Below, piece after piece: positions 34,527 through 42,956 of a stretch of 64,000 nt of DNA. The DNA comes from Porticoccus sp033791605 (lineage in GTDB: Bacteria; Pseudomonadota; Gammaproteobacteria; Pseudomonadales; Porticoccaceae). Every line of letters begins with the position of its first letter. The first letter of the stretch is position 1. The position numbers and the translations under genes were made by a program. Below the pieces are notes generated by a model. That model had not been told where the DNA came from. It saw only the letters and a list, made by a program, of their open reading frames with translations, and did not search any database. The stretch lies in assembly GCA_033791605.1 (NCBI GenBank), contig JASJGJ010000012.1, positions 1 through 64,000 of the forward strand. The letters are read 5' to 3'.

Positions 34527-36497
34527 CTAGGGCCGCTGTATACCGTACTTTTTCAGCTTAATGTACAGGGTACTTTTGGCGATATTGAGTTGTTTGGCAA
34601 CTTTAGTCAAATTGCCGCCTTGCTCTCTAATGGCTCGACTAATAACGTCTTTTTCTGCCAGATCCAAAGGGTTTTCTGTCTCACCGTTAGCCATTTCAGT
34701 GCTGGCCATAAGGAAGTCCTGAGGTAGATCTTTTGGTCCTAATTCATCTTTATCAGAAAGAAAGAAGGCTGCAGTAATTAAATTGCTCAGCTCTCGAATA
34801 TTACCGGGCCATGAGTGTTTTTCTAATAGATCAAGCAAAGGTTTGCTGAGTCGCTTTTCGCTTACCTCATGTTGCTGGGCAAGGTTGTCGAAAATATTTT
34901 TAGCGAGAATGGATACATCACCTTTACGCTCTCGCAGGGGTGGTACGGTCAGAGTCATGGAAGAAATACGGTAGTATAAGTCCATTCTGAAGCGGCCTTC
35001 TGCTACTTCCTGGGTTAAATCTCTGTTGGTGGCAGCAATCAGCCGGAAGTTAACTTTGCGAGGCATTGTTTCGCCCACCCGGCATATTTCAGATTCTTGT
35101 AATACTCGTAAAAACATGGGCTGGAGGTCCAGTGGCATCTCACCAATTTCATCCAAAAATAGTGTGCCACCATTAGCGGCTTCTATTTTGCCTGTCATCC
35201 CGCCACGACGTGCACCGGTAAAAGCACCTTCCACGTGACCAAAAAGTTCGCTGGCCAGTAGGTCGCGGGATAAGCCGCCGCAGTTAAGCGCAACAAATTC
35301 ACCGCCTTGCCCCGCACCTTCTTCATGCATGGCTCTTGCAAATAGCTCTTTACCCACACCCGTCTCACCTTGTAATAGGACAGGAATAGGTGCTTTGGCC
35401 AGTCGTTTAGCTTGTTGCACAGCCATGGTGTAGGGTGGGCTTTTGCCAACAAGGCGAGAGAAATCCGTCACTTCAGATTGTGTTGGGGGTTTGTTGACTG
35501 GGTTGTCTGACCTTTTTTGCGGGTGTCGAGATGGCAGGGGTATCACCGCCAAGTAGCCAATCGCTTCGCCCTGATGCATAACAGGTTCGATCCAGCGTTT
35601 CTCAATCTGATCCAACACTGGAGCCGACTCAGCATGATAGTTACCTTCATCGTTGAGGGTCAGTATAGGATTGTAGGGCGTCAGATTGATTTTGATACCT
35701 CGCGCTGCGAGAACTCTATCAGCCTGTGGGTTGGCGCGTATTAGTTTCCCTTCTAGGTCAAACAAGAGGACGCCGTCATTGCACGATGATGCGAAGTTGT
35801 TGATGGTAACGCCGAGAAGGGAGTCTCTTTTCGCAAGCTTCATCTGGGCAAACTGGCCTTCAATCCTGCGGGCACCGGAAAGGGCAAGGGCGAGGCAGTA
35901 ATCGTGAAGCGTATTTTCTAGCCCTGAAATGTTCACCGCGCCCAGTAGACGTTTTTCGAATGGGTCGCGTATTACTGCCGCAGAGCAGGTCCAACGACTG
36001 ATATTTTCGCAATAGTGTTCAAAGGCATGGACTTGTACTGGGGCGGCAATATTAAGCGCAGTGCCGATGGCATTGGTACCTGCAGCTTGTTCTGCCCAGT
36101 TGGCTCCAGGGGTCAGTCTATAATTGTTTGCCAGTTCAAGAGTGGCCGGATCACCTTCATAATCAAGAATGGCTCCTGTGGGTGAAACCACATGCATGAT
36201 GGTGCCTGATTCTGCCAGTAGCTCCTTTGCCTCACGTAAAATAACATTGGAGGCCGAAAGTAATTCATGGTGCTCCTGTCTGAGATCTTGAAGCTGAGCG
36301 GGACTGAGTTCCAGGCTGCGTTTGGACAGATAAGGGTCAACATGACTTGTCATGCATCGCTGCCAAGAGTCTTTTATCACTGGGCGCACAGTGTCATCCG
36401 TTATATTTCCGCTGGATTGAAGCTTTTCTCTAGCGGAAGCAATACGCGTCGGATGTGAGACGGCAGTTGAACCCTTAAGGGTGGAATCGTTATTCAT
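34527..36497 (-). CDS. acxR: Sigma-54-dependent activator, AcoR/AcxR family (probable acetone carboxylase regulator)
   Basis: 656-residue enhancer-binding protein. It has an N-terminal GAF-type sensor (about 70-215), a PAS-like segment (about 230-325), and an AAA+ domain with Walker A GETGVGKE (377-384) and the sigma-54 contact loop GAFTGA (424-429). Walker B is TLFLDEIGEMP, and a Fis-type HTH occupies about 630-650. The start is ATG 36497 with GAAAGG upstream; a longer open frame to 36596 lacks support. It is divergent from acxABC, whose promoter is an excellent -24/-12 sequence, so it very likely activates them. The symbol is assigned by analogy with Xanthobacter. Confidence 0.85.
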   Translation of the reverse strand: MNNDSTLKGSTAVSHPTRIASAREKLQSSGNITDDTVRPVIKDSWQRCMTSHVDPYLSKRSLELSPAQLQDLRQEHHELLSASNVILREAKELLAESGTIMHVVSPTGAILDYEGDPATLELANNYRLTPGANWAEQAAGTNAIGTALNIAAPVQVHAFEHYCENISRWTCSAAVIRDPFEKRLLGAVNISGLENTLHDYCLALALSGARRIEGQFAQMKLAKRDSLLGVTINNFASSCNDGVLLFDLEGKLIRANPQADRVLAARGIKINLTPYNPILTLNDEGNYHAESAPVLDQIEKRWIEPVMHQGEAIGYLAVIPLPSRHPQKRSDNPVNKPPTQSEVTDFSRLVGKSPPYTMAVQQAKRLAKAPIPVLLQGETGVGKELFARAMHEEGAGQGGEFVALNCGGLSRDLLASELFGHVEGAFTGARRGGMTGKIEAANGGTLFLDEIGEMPLDLQPMFLRVLQESEICRVGETMPRKVNFRLIAATNRDLTQEVAEGRFRMDLYYRISSMTLTVPPLRERKGDVSILAKNIFDNLAQQHEVSEKRLSKPLLDLLEKHSWPGNIRELSNLITAAFFLSDKDELGPKDLPQDFLMASTEMANGETENPLDLAEKDVISRAIREQGGNLTKVAKQLNIAKSTLYIKLKKYGIQRP

Positions 36498-36531
36498 GGC
36501 ACCTTTCACATTTAGATAGTACTTAAAACTA

Positions 36532-36561
36532 AGTATAAAGCAGAACGATATCGCTTGTCCT
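36532..36561 (-). promoter_or_regulatory. Possible sigma-70 promoter for the acxR-like gene
   Basis: On the minus strand AGGACA and TATACT are separated by 18 bases, ending about 35 bases from the chosen ATG at 36497. It is a moderate match only. Confidence 0.35.
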
Positions 36562-36760
36562 TTATATAGAAAACGCCCTATTTTAAAGGCACTCAAAGCT
36601 TTTAACTGAATTATATTGGACAGTGTTCATAAGCCGTGCTTTAATTTAGTTCGATTAACGCTCAGACGACGACTGATTATCATACGGTTTTGAGGTGTTT
36701 GGTGGTAGTGTTATTTCGTAAGTTGTTATAACCCAACAATATTAAATGATAGATTCCCAT

Positions 36761-36776
36761 TGGCACGGCTGTTGCA
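36761..36776 (+). promoter_or_regulatory. Sigma-54 (-24/-12) promoter of acxABC
   Basis: The sequence TGGCACGGCTGTTGCA matches the sigma-54 consensus TGGCAC-R-N4-TTGC-W at every defined position. The expected transcription start is near 36787, about 100 bases before acxA. The divergently encoded activator has the matching GAFTGA loop. Confidence 0.93.
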
Positions 36777-36782
36777 ATAGTC

Positions 36783-36797
36783 AGTACCGAGGGTACT
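36783..36797 (+). repeat. Inverted repeat at the predicted acx transcription start
   Basis: Perfect repeat AGTACC-GAG-GGTACT that straddles the predicted +1 (about 36787). It could be an operator or a 5' hairpin that protects the mRNA. Confidence 0.4.
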
Positions 36798-36887
36798 CCC
36801 GTCCCCGGTCGCAGCGCTAAAAACTGTCGATCAGTTAGTTGGTGGCAGGGGGTAGAAGTTAACAACTCATAATTAGAGGATATAAAC

Positions 36888-39032
36888 TTGAATGAATTAA
36901 CTAATCCCGTCGAGGTCCTAGGGATCGATGCTGGCGGCACAATGACTGACACATTCTTTGTGCGTAAAGATGGCACATTTGTTGTCGGTAAAGCTCAGAG
37001 TGATGCGGACGAAGCAAATGCAGTACTGGAATCCAGTAAAGATGCATTGGCTCACTGGGGTCGTGAAGTACACGACGTATACCCAGAAATGGTTACCTGC
37101 GTATTCTCTGGTACAGCCATGCTTAACCGTGTTGTTGGTCGTAAAGGCCTTCGCACTGGCTTGATCGTAAGTAAAGGTTTTGAAGATTTTCACCGTATGG
37201 GTCGTGCGATTCAGTGCTACTTGGGTTATGCGTTTGAAGATCGTCTTCACCTTAACACCCACCGTTATGACGAGTCTTTGGTTCACATTCACGATACACG
37301 TGGTGTAACTGAGCGTATTGATGCGAAAGGTCAAGTTGTAATTCCTATTCGTCTTCACGAAGCACGCGAAGCGGCTCGTGAGCTGATTGAACAAGGCGTT
37401 CAAGCAATTGCTATCAGCCTGATCAGTTCTTACCTGAATGGCCAGCACGAACGTGCTGTTCGTGATGTTGTTAAAGAAGTAGCAAAAGAAATGGGTGTTG
37501 ATCTCCCAGTTTTTGCTTCCGTTGATTACTACCCAGTACGCAAAGAAAGCCACCGTACTAACACAACTATCCTTGAAGCTTATGCGGCAGAGCCTTCGCG
37601 CAAAATTCTTGGCCAGTTGAGCGATCGCATGAAGGCTGAAGGTGCTACTTTCGACTTGCGTGTAATGGCGACACATGGCGGCACAATTGGTTGGAAAGCA
37701 AAAGAACTAGCTCGTTCGCTGGTATCAGGTCCAATCGGTGGTGTAATCGGTGCTAAGTACTTGGGCGAGCAGCTCGGCTACGAAAACATCGCATGTTCCG
37801 ACATTGGTGGTACTAGCTTTGATATGGCTTTGATCACTCAAGGCAACTACTCGATCCATAAAGATAGTGATATGGCCCGTTTGGTTCTGTCTTTGCCAAT
37901 GGTTGCCATGGATAGTATCGGTGCTGGTGCAGGTAGTTTTGTGCGTATCGATCCTTACTCTTTGTCTCTGAAATTGGGTCCTGATAGTGCTGGTTACCGT
38001 GTAGGTACTTGCTGGCCAGAAGGTGGTCTGGATACAGTTTCTGTAACTGACTGTCACATCATCCTTGGTTACCTGAACCCAGATAACTTCCTTGGTGGTA
38101 TTCTGGATCTGGACGTGCCTCGTGCTCGTCAGTGCATCCAAGACCAAATCGCTACGCCACTTGGCCTGTCTGTAGAAGACGCGGCTGCTGGTGTAATCGA
38201 ACTGCTTGACCTTTCTTTGCGTCAGCATCTTCGTGCGATGATTACTGGTAAGGGTTACAGTCCACGTGACTTCGTGTGCTTCTCCTACGGTGGTGGTGGT
38301 CCAGTTCACGCCTACGGTTACACTAAAGGTTTGGGCTTTAAAGAAACTATCGTTCCTGCTTGGGCGGCTGGTTTCTCTGCATTTGGTTGTGCTACTGCAG
38401 ACTTCGAGTATCGCTACGATAAGAGTGTTGACGTTGGTATTAACGACGAATCATCTGATGACGATATCGATGCAGCTTGTAAGAAATTGCAGAAAGCTTG
38501 GGACGAACTCAAAGTTAAAGTACTGGAAGAGTTCGCGATTAACGGATTTGATGAATCAGCGGTTACTCTGAAGCCTGGCTATAGCATGCAGTACATGGGT
38601 CAGCTGAACGATCTGGAAATTGATTCACCTGTAAGCAAAGTTTCTGGTAAAGAAGATTGGCCTGCGCTGATTCAAGCATTTGACGAAACTTACGCCCGTG
38701 TATACGCCGATGCGGCTCGTTCTCCTGAGCTGGGTTTTGGTATTACTGGTGCGATTCTTCGTGGTTCAGTTCAAACTAGTAAACCGGCCATTCCTTCAGA
38801 GCCAGATGCTGGTCCTACTCCTCCAGAAAATGCAGTTCTGGGCAAGCGTAAGTTCTATGATAATCGCGTATGGGTTGAAGCAGATCTGTTCCACATGGAA
38901 TCTTTGCTCCCAGGTAACAACATTGTCGGTCCAGCCGTTATCGAATCTGATGCGACTACCTATGTAGTACCGACTGGTTTCTCAACCTTCTTGGATAAGC
39001 ACCGTCTGTTCCATTTGGTTGAAGAAGCCTAA
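36888..39032 (+). CDS. acxA: Acetone carboxylase beta subunit
   Basis: 714-residue hydantoinase A/oxoprolinase-family ATPase subunit. The N-terminal phosphate-binding signature GIDAGGTMTDTFFV starts near residue 12, with GPIGGVIGAKYLG and SDIGGTSFDMAL in the core. Acetone carboxylase converts acetone, bicarbonate and ATP to acetoacetate, AMP and phosphate. Subunit size agrees with the 78-kDa beta chain of the Xanthobacter enzyme. It begins at TTG 36888 after AGAGGA with seven-base spacing; an ATG at 36892 is out of frame. Codon use is strikingly biased (GGT, CGT, AAC), unlike neighbouring genes. Confidence 0.95.
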   Translation: MNELTNPVEVLGIDAGGTMTDTFFVRKDGTFVVGKAQSDADEANAVLESSKDALAHWGREVHDVYPEMVTCVFSGTAMLNRVVGRKGLRTGLIVSKGFEDFHRMGRAIQCYLGYAFEDRLHLNTHRYDESLVHIHDTRGVTERIDAKGQVVIPIRLHEAREAARELIEQGVQAIAISLISSYLNGQHERAVRDVVKEVAKEMGVDLPVFASVDYYPVRKESHRTNTTILEAYAAEPSRKILGQLSDRMKAEGATFDLRVMATHGGTIGWKAKELARSLVSGPIGGVIGAKYLGEQLGYENIACSDIGGTSFDMALITQGNYSIHKDSDMARLVLSLPMVAMDSIGAGAGSFVRIDPYSLSLKLGPDSAGYRVGTCWPEGGLDTVSVTDCHIILGYLNPDNFLGGILDLDVPRARQCIQDQIATPLGLSVEDAAAGVIELLDLSLRQHLRAMITGKGYSPRDFVCFSYGGGGPVHAYGYTKGLGFKETIVPAWAAGFSAFGCATADFEYRYDKSVDVGINDESSDDDIDAACKKLQKAWDELKVKVLEEFAINGFDESAVTLKPGYSMQYMGQLNDLEIDSPVSKVSGKEDWPALIQAFDETYARVYADAARSPELGFGITGAILRGSVQTSKPAIPSEPDAGPTPPENAVLGKRKFYDNRVWVEADLFHMESLLPGNNIVGPAVIESDATTYVVPTGFSTFLDKHRLFHLVEEA

Positions 39033-39095
39033 GATCACGCATCTAAAAGATTGCTTACGTCAATTACATAGACGAAAAGATACAGAGGATAACAA

Positions 39096-41441
39096 ATGAC
39101 AAGTTTACATAGCCCCTTTGGGGAAAAACTAGGCAAGCTGTTAAGAAATGGTTTGTCACTAGATGAAAATCGTAATGGTATTCTGGCTCGTTCAGCAGAA
39201 ACCGGTCACTATAACGGTATTAAAACTCTAGAATTTAAAGAAAGAGATCCAATCGGTTACGAGCGTATTTTCTCAAAAGTTCGTGCTGGCTTGGTGAACT
39301 CTCGTGAAGTTGCTAAGAAGATTGCAGCGTCTCCAATTGTTGAGCAGGAAGGTGAGTTGTGTTTCACCCTGTACAACGTAGCTGGTGACTGTGTTGCTAC
39401 TTCTACTGGTATTATCATTCACGTTGGTACCATGGGTGCTGCGATCAAATATATGATCCAGAACAACTGGGAAATCAACCCAGGCATCAATGATGGTGAC
39501 ATGTTCACTAACAATGACTGTCAAACGGGTAACGTTCACCCTTGCGATATTGCAACAATTGTTCCTATCTTCTTTGAAGGATATTTGCAAGCATGGGTAG
39601 GTGGTGTAACTCACGTAATTGATACTGGTGCTGTAGGTCCTGGCTCCATGTCAAACGGTCAGATCCAACGCTTCGGTGATGGTCTGCAAATTACTTGTCG
39701 TAAGACGGGCGTGAATGACACTCCTTTGCGCGACTGGTTGCACGAAAGCCAACGTAACGTTCGTACTGTTAAATACTGGATTCTCGATGAGAAAACACGT
39801 ATTGCAGGTACTCACATGATTCGTGAAATGGTTCAAGAAACCATTGCTGAAGAAGGTGTTGAGGCTTGGGAACAGTTCGCTCTAGAAGTTATTGAAGATG
39901 GTCGTCGTGGTTTGGTTAGCCGTATTAAGGCAATGACCATTCCAGGTACTATCAAAACTGTTGCATTCGTAGACGTTCCTTACACTCACCCAGACGTGAA
40001 TGTACCTTCTCCGTTTGCTAAAATTGACACTATCATGCATGCACCTTGCGAAATCACCATCAAGCCTGACGCTACCTGGCGTTTAGACTTTGAAGGTTGT
40101 AGCCGTTGGGGCTGGCATACGTATAACGCTAACCCCACAGCGTTTACTTCTGGTATCTGGGTAATGATGACTCAAAGTCTAGTGCCTACAGAGCGTATTA
40201 ATGATGGTGCACGTTACGCCACTCAATTCCGTCTACCTAAAGGTACTTGGACTAACCCGGATGACCGTCGTACAGCTCACGCTGATGCATGGCACTTCTT
40301 GGTTTCTTCTTGGAGTTCTTTGTGGCGCGGTCTGAGCCGTGCTTACTTCGGTCGTGGTTATCTGGAAGAAGTTAACTCTGGTAACTCTAACCCTTGTAAC
40401 TGGCTGCAAGGTGGCGGTATCAACCAAGACGGCGATATTCACGCTGTAAATAGCTTCGAAACAGCTGCTTGTGGTACTGGCGCTTGTGCCATGAAAGATG
40501 GCTTGAACAACGCTGCTGCGATCTGGAACCCTGAAGGTGATATGGGTGATATCGAGATTTGGGAGCTGGCTGAGCCACTTCTATACTTGGGTCGTACTCA
40601 AAAAACCAACTCTGGCGGTTACGGTAAGTACCGTGGTGGTTTAGGTTTTGAAACCCTGCGTATGGTATGGGGTTCTTGTGACTGGACTATGTTCTTCATG
40701 GGTAACGGCTACATGAACAGTGACTGGGGTCTGATGGGTGGTTATCCTTCAGCAACTGGTTATCGTTTTGAAGCTCACAACACTGGCCTTCTAGGTGAAG
40801 ACGGTAGAATTGCGCAAGGCAAAACAATTCCACTGGGAGAAGATTTGAACCCAGATGATCGTGAGTGGGAAAAACACCTTGGCCCAGACGCTGTAGTTAA
40901 GCGTGATAAGCAGTGTATTACTACTGAAGCAATCTTCGAAAATGGTGATTTGTACCTGAACTACCTCCGTGGTGGTCCTGGTTTCGGTGATCCTTTAGAT
41001 CGTCTACATACAGGTCGTCAAAGTATTGAAGAAGATCTGAATGAAAACTACGTCCTTCCTGAGTTTGCTAAGAAAATCTACGGTGTGGTATACACTCAAG
41101 ATGCGGAAGGTGTTTACACGGTTGATTCAGCCAAAACATCAGCTCGTCAAGCTGAAATGAAAGAAGAGCGTAAAGCACGCAGTGTTCCTGTTACTGAGTG
41201 GATGGAAACTGAGCGTGCCAAGATCCTTGATCTCGACGCTTCTCCGCAAGTTAAGCAAATGTTTGCCTCCAGCTTCGCGTTGTCTGAGCCCTTCCTGAAT
41301 GAATTTAAAACATTCTGGGATCTTGCACCCGACTGGAATCTTTTGGAATCAAGCTTGGGTATCCCCATGTTTGGCTCTACTAAGACTATGGATATCAGTG
41401 AAATGCCGGACTGTAAGCCCGTCATTATGACTGAAGAATAA
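39096..41441 (+). CDS. acxB: Acetone carboxylase alpha subunit
   Basis: 781-residue hydantoinase B-family subunit, matching the 85-kDa alpha chain that houses the manganese site in the characterised enzyme. Family segments include NNDCQTGNVHPCDIATI, HVIDTGAVGPGSM, GKYRGGLGFETLRMVWG and YLNYLRGGPGFGDPL. It lies 63 bases after acxA with GAGGATAA before its ATG. It shares the expression-biased codon use of acxA and acxC. The C-terminal tail after about residue 650 is charged and helical. Confidence 0.95.
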   Translation: MTSLHSPFGEKLGKLLRNGLSLDENRNGILARSAETGHYNGIKTLEFKERDPIGYERIFSKVRAGLVNSREVAKKIAASPIVEQEGELCFTLYNVAGDCVATSTGIIIHVGTMGAAIKYMIQNNWEINPGINDGDMFTNNDCQTGNVHPCDIATIVPIFFEGYLQAWVGGVTHVIDTGAVGPGSMSNGQIQRFGDGLQITCRKTGVNDTPLRDWLHESQRNVRTVKYWILDEKTRIAGTHMIREMVQETIAEEGVEAWEQFALEVIEDGRRGLVSRIKAMTIPGTIKTVAFVDVPYTHPDVNVPSPFAKIDTIMHAPCEITIKPDATWRLDFEGCSRWGWHTYNANPTAFTSGIWVMMTQSLVPTERINDGARYATQFRLPKGTWTNPDDRRTAHADAWHFLVSSWSSLWRGLSRAYFGRGYLEEVNSGNSNPCNWLQGGGINQDGDIHAVNSFETAACGTGACAMKDGLNNAAAIWNPEGDMGDIEIWELAEPLLYLGRTQKTNSGGYGKYRGGLGFETLRMVWGSCDWTMFFMGNGYMNSDWGLMGGYPSATGYRFEAHNTGLLGEDGRIAQGKTIPLGEDLNPDDREWEKHLGPDAVVKRDKQCITTEAIFENGDLYLNYLRGGPGFGDPLDRLHTGRQSIEEDLNENYVLPEFAKKIYGVVYTQDAEGVYTVDSAKTSARQAEMKEERKARSVPVTEWMETERAKILDLDASPQVKQMFASSFALSEPFLNEFKTFWDLAPDWNLLESSLGIPMFGSTKTMDISEMPDCKPVIMTEE

Positions 41442-41529
41442 GCGCTTACTTGGCCTTTGAGCGGGGTGGCCGCAGTGTTCTGTGCCACCCCATCACTGAC
41501 GAATTGAACGAATAAAAGAGAATTTAGAT

Positions 41530-42030
41530 ATGTCTACATATACTAAGAAACAGGTTCATGACCTGGTAGAGGGTACCCTGGATTGGGATTCCGTCCACAA
41601 AATGCTGTCTATGCCTAAAGATCAAGAGCGTTACGCTCTTTATATGGAAGTGCTGCAGGATGCAGTTAGTTACGATGACAAAGTCCTTTTGGCAGTAGGT
41701 CCACACTTGAATATCGTGGAATCTGCTACTGATGGTGAAATCATTGTTAAGTGTGACTGCGGTCATGATTTCGGTGATTACCGTAACAACTGGAAGCTGG
41801 GTGCTAACATTTATGTTCGCGATACTGCGGAAAAAATGGACGAAGTTTATCCTCGCTTGATGTCACCTGACACTACTTGGCAGGTTTATCGTGAGTACTC
41901 TTGCCCAAGCTGTGGAACAATGCTTGATATTGAAGCACCAACTCCTTGGTATCCAGTAATGCACGATTTCAAACCAGACTTGAAGACTTTCTTCGAATGG
42001 ATGGAAATGCCTGCTCCTGCTAAGATCTAA
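41530..42030 (+). CDS. acxC: Acetone carboxylase gamma subunit
   Basis: 166-residue small subunit, the 20-kDa gamma chain of the (alpha-beta-gamma)2 complex. It has a probable zinc site from C75/C77 (KCDCGHDFGDYRNNW) and C125/C128 (CPSCG) and the conserved C-terminal YPVMHDFKPDLKTF. It is 88 bases after acxB on the same strand, and ends before a strong GC hairpin. Same codon bias as acxA/acxB. Confidence 0.95.
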   Translation: MSTYTKKQVHDLVEGTLDWDSVHKMLSMPKDQERYALYMEVLQDAVSYDDKVLLAVGPHLNIVESATDGEIIVKCDCGHDFGDYRNNWKLGANIYVRDTAEKMDEVYPRLMSPDTTWQVYREYSCPSCGTMLDIEAPTPWYPVMHDFKPDLKTFFEWMEMPAPAKI

Positions 42031-42050
42031 GATGTTGTAAAGTAGTACTG

Positions 42051-42083
42051 GGTCCCGGCCATCGGCCGGGACCTTACTATTTT
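42051..42083 (+). terminator. Strong hairpin after acxC
   Basis: Perfect ten-base stem GGTCCCGGCC / GGCCGGGACC with an ATC loop, followed by a loose T-rich stretch. It could be a terminator or a 3' mRNA-stabilising hairpin that allows partial readthrough into the SecB-like gene. Confidence 0.75.
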
Positions 42084-42309
42084 AGGTTTGTAAAAATTTC
42101 TAAACTTATTTCAGTTTAAAATCTACCTTATTTATTTTCTTAACACTTCTAAGTCAATATTTAATACTCAGATGGGCTGGTCTAGTCTTATCTGCCAACA
42201 GTTCTAGTTAGAAATATTTGTCTATTCTTTCATTGAAATATTGCGAGTCACCCCAACATAATGGGTTAGGTTGGTTGACCGTACTTTATTAAGTATTGAG
42301 GAGAAAGCT

Positions 42310-42744
42310 ATGTCACAAGATAAGAATGAACCGCATTTTTCAATGCAGAAAATATACGTAAAGAAACAGATTTTTGAATCACCTAACTCTGCGAGTGTTT
42401 TTGGTACAGATTGGAAACCAGTAACAACGTTAGACCTCAATATTCTACATAACGTGATAGATGACGATCGCCACGAAGTGACGTTGACGGTTGAGGTCAC
42501 AGCAAAAAACGAAGAGATTGCAGCGTTTAACTTGATCGTTGATCAAGCGGCGATGTTTATCATTTCAGGCTTCCCGGAAGATCGTTTGGACGAAGCGTTG
42601 AATTCAGCATGTCCCGCCATCATGTTCCCCTATCTTCGTGAAACTGTGGATCACATCCTTCTTAAAGCAGGGTACCCTCCTCTGATGTTGGCGCCAATTA
42701 ACTTTGATGCAATGTATAAAGATAAGAAGGCAAGAGCTCACTAA
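42310..42744 (+). CDS. SecB-like chaperone encoded beside acetone carboxylase
   Basis: 144-residue SecB-fold protein. Matching segments include FSMQKIYVKKQIFESPNSA, DWKPVTTLDLN, HEVTLTVEVTAKN, SACPAIMFPYLRETV and LAPINFDAMY, all at SecB positions. Typical SecB is about 155 residues with an acidic tail; this one ends in a basic KDKKARAH. SecB is a cytosolic tetrameric holdase that hands unfolded proteins to SecA. The classical gene is normally next to gpsA/grxC, so this is probably an extra copy. The start is ATG 42310 with GAGGAG upstream. It is on the acx strand, 279 bases downstream of acxC. Confidence 0.85.
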   Translation: MSQDKNEPHFSMQKIYVKKQIFESPNSASVFGTDWKPVTTLDLNILHNVIDDDRHEVTLTVEVTAKNEEIAAFNLIVDQAAMFIISGFPEDRLDEALNSACPAIMFPYLRETVDHILLKAGYPPLMLAPINFDAMYKDKKARAH

Positions 42745-42771
42745 TAAAGGGCTGGTCTGCATGATTTATAA

Positions 42772-42809
42772 AGTAATGCCGAGATCTTATTCTCGGCATT
42801 ACTCATTTA
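42772..42809 (+). terminator. Terminator after the SecB-like gene
   Basis: Perfect 13-base stem AGTAATGCCGAGA / TCTCGGCATTACT with a six-base loop, then CATTTAA. It lies 27 bases after the stop codon and may also serve the convergent rsmE transcript. Confidence 0.8.
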
Positions 42810-42956
42810 ACCCGTCCCACTTTGATTTTCACGCCATGTTTTTATGGTTAATTACATAATGTATAACCGGTTATCTTTAACAGCGCTTTACACAATAGGG
42901 GCGTTAACAATCGAGCAATGGTTAACAGGATGTAGGTAAGTTTAGGTTGCTCTTGC

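Larger units (their letters stand above)
36498..36887. other. 390-base divergent control region between acxR and acxA
   Basis: The region holds the sigma-54 promoter (36761-36776), a possible regulator promoter (36532-36561), and candidate activator sites. These are an imperfect repeat GGACA-G-TGTTC (36618-36628) and TTGTT-N7-AACAA (36723-36739), which contains the palindrome GTTATAAC. The predicted acx leader carries three short inverted repeats (36783-36797, 36822-36836, 36857-36867). Enhancer-binding proteins usually bind 80-200 bases upstream of the promoter, so 36618-36628 is in the expected range. Confidence 0.55.

Noticed and set aside
36850..36887. Crc/Hfq AAnAAnAA motif before acxA
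   Set aside because: The nearest match is AACAACTC, which fails at the last two positions; not strong enough to claim.
36918..38309. Long open frames antisense to acxA (252 and 194 codons)
   Set aside because: They arise from the strong codon bias of acxA on the other strand, have low-complexity Thr/Asn/Phe-rich translations, and show no ribosome site or recognisable domain.
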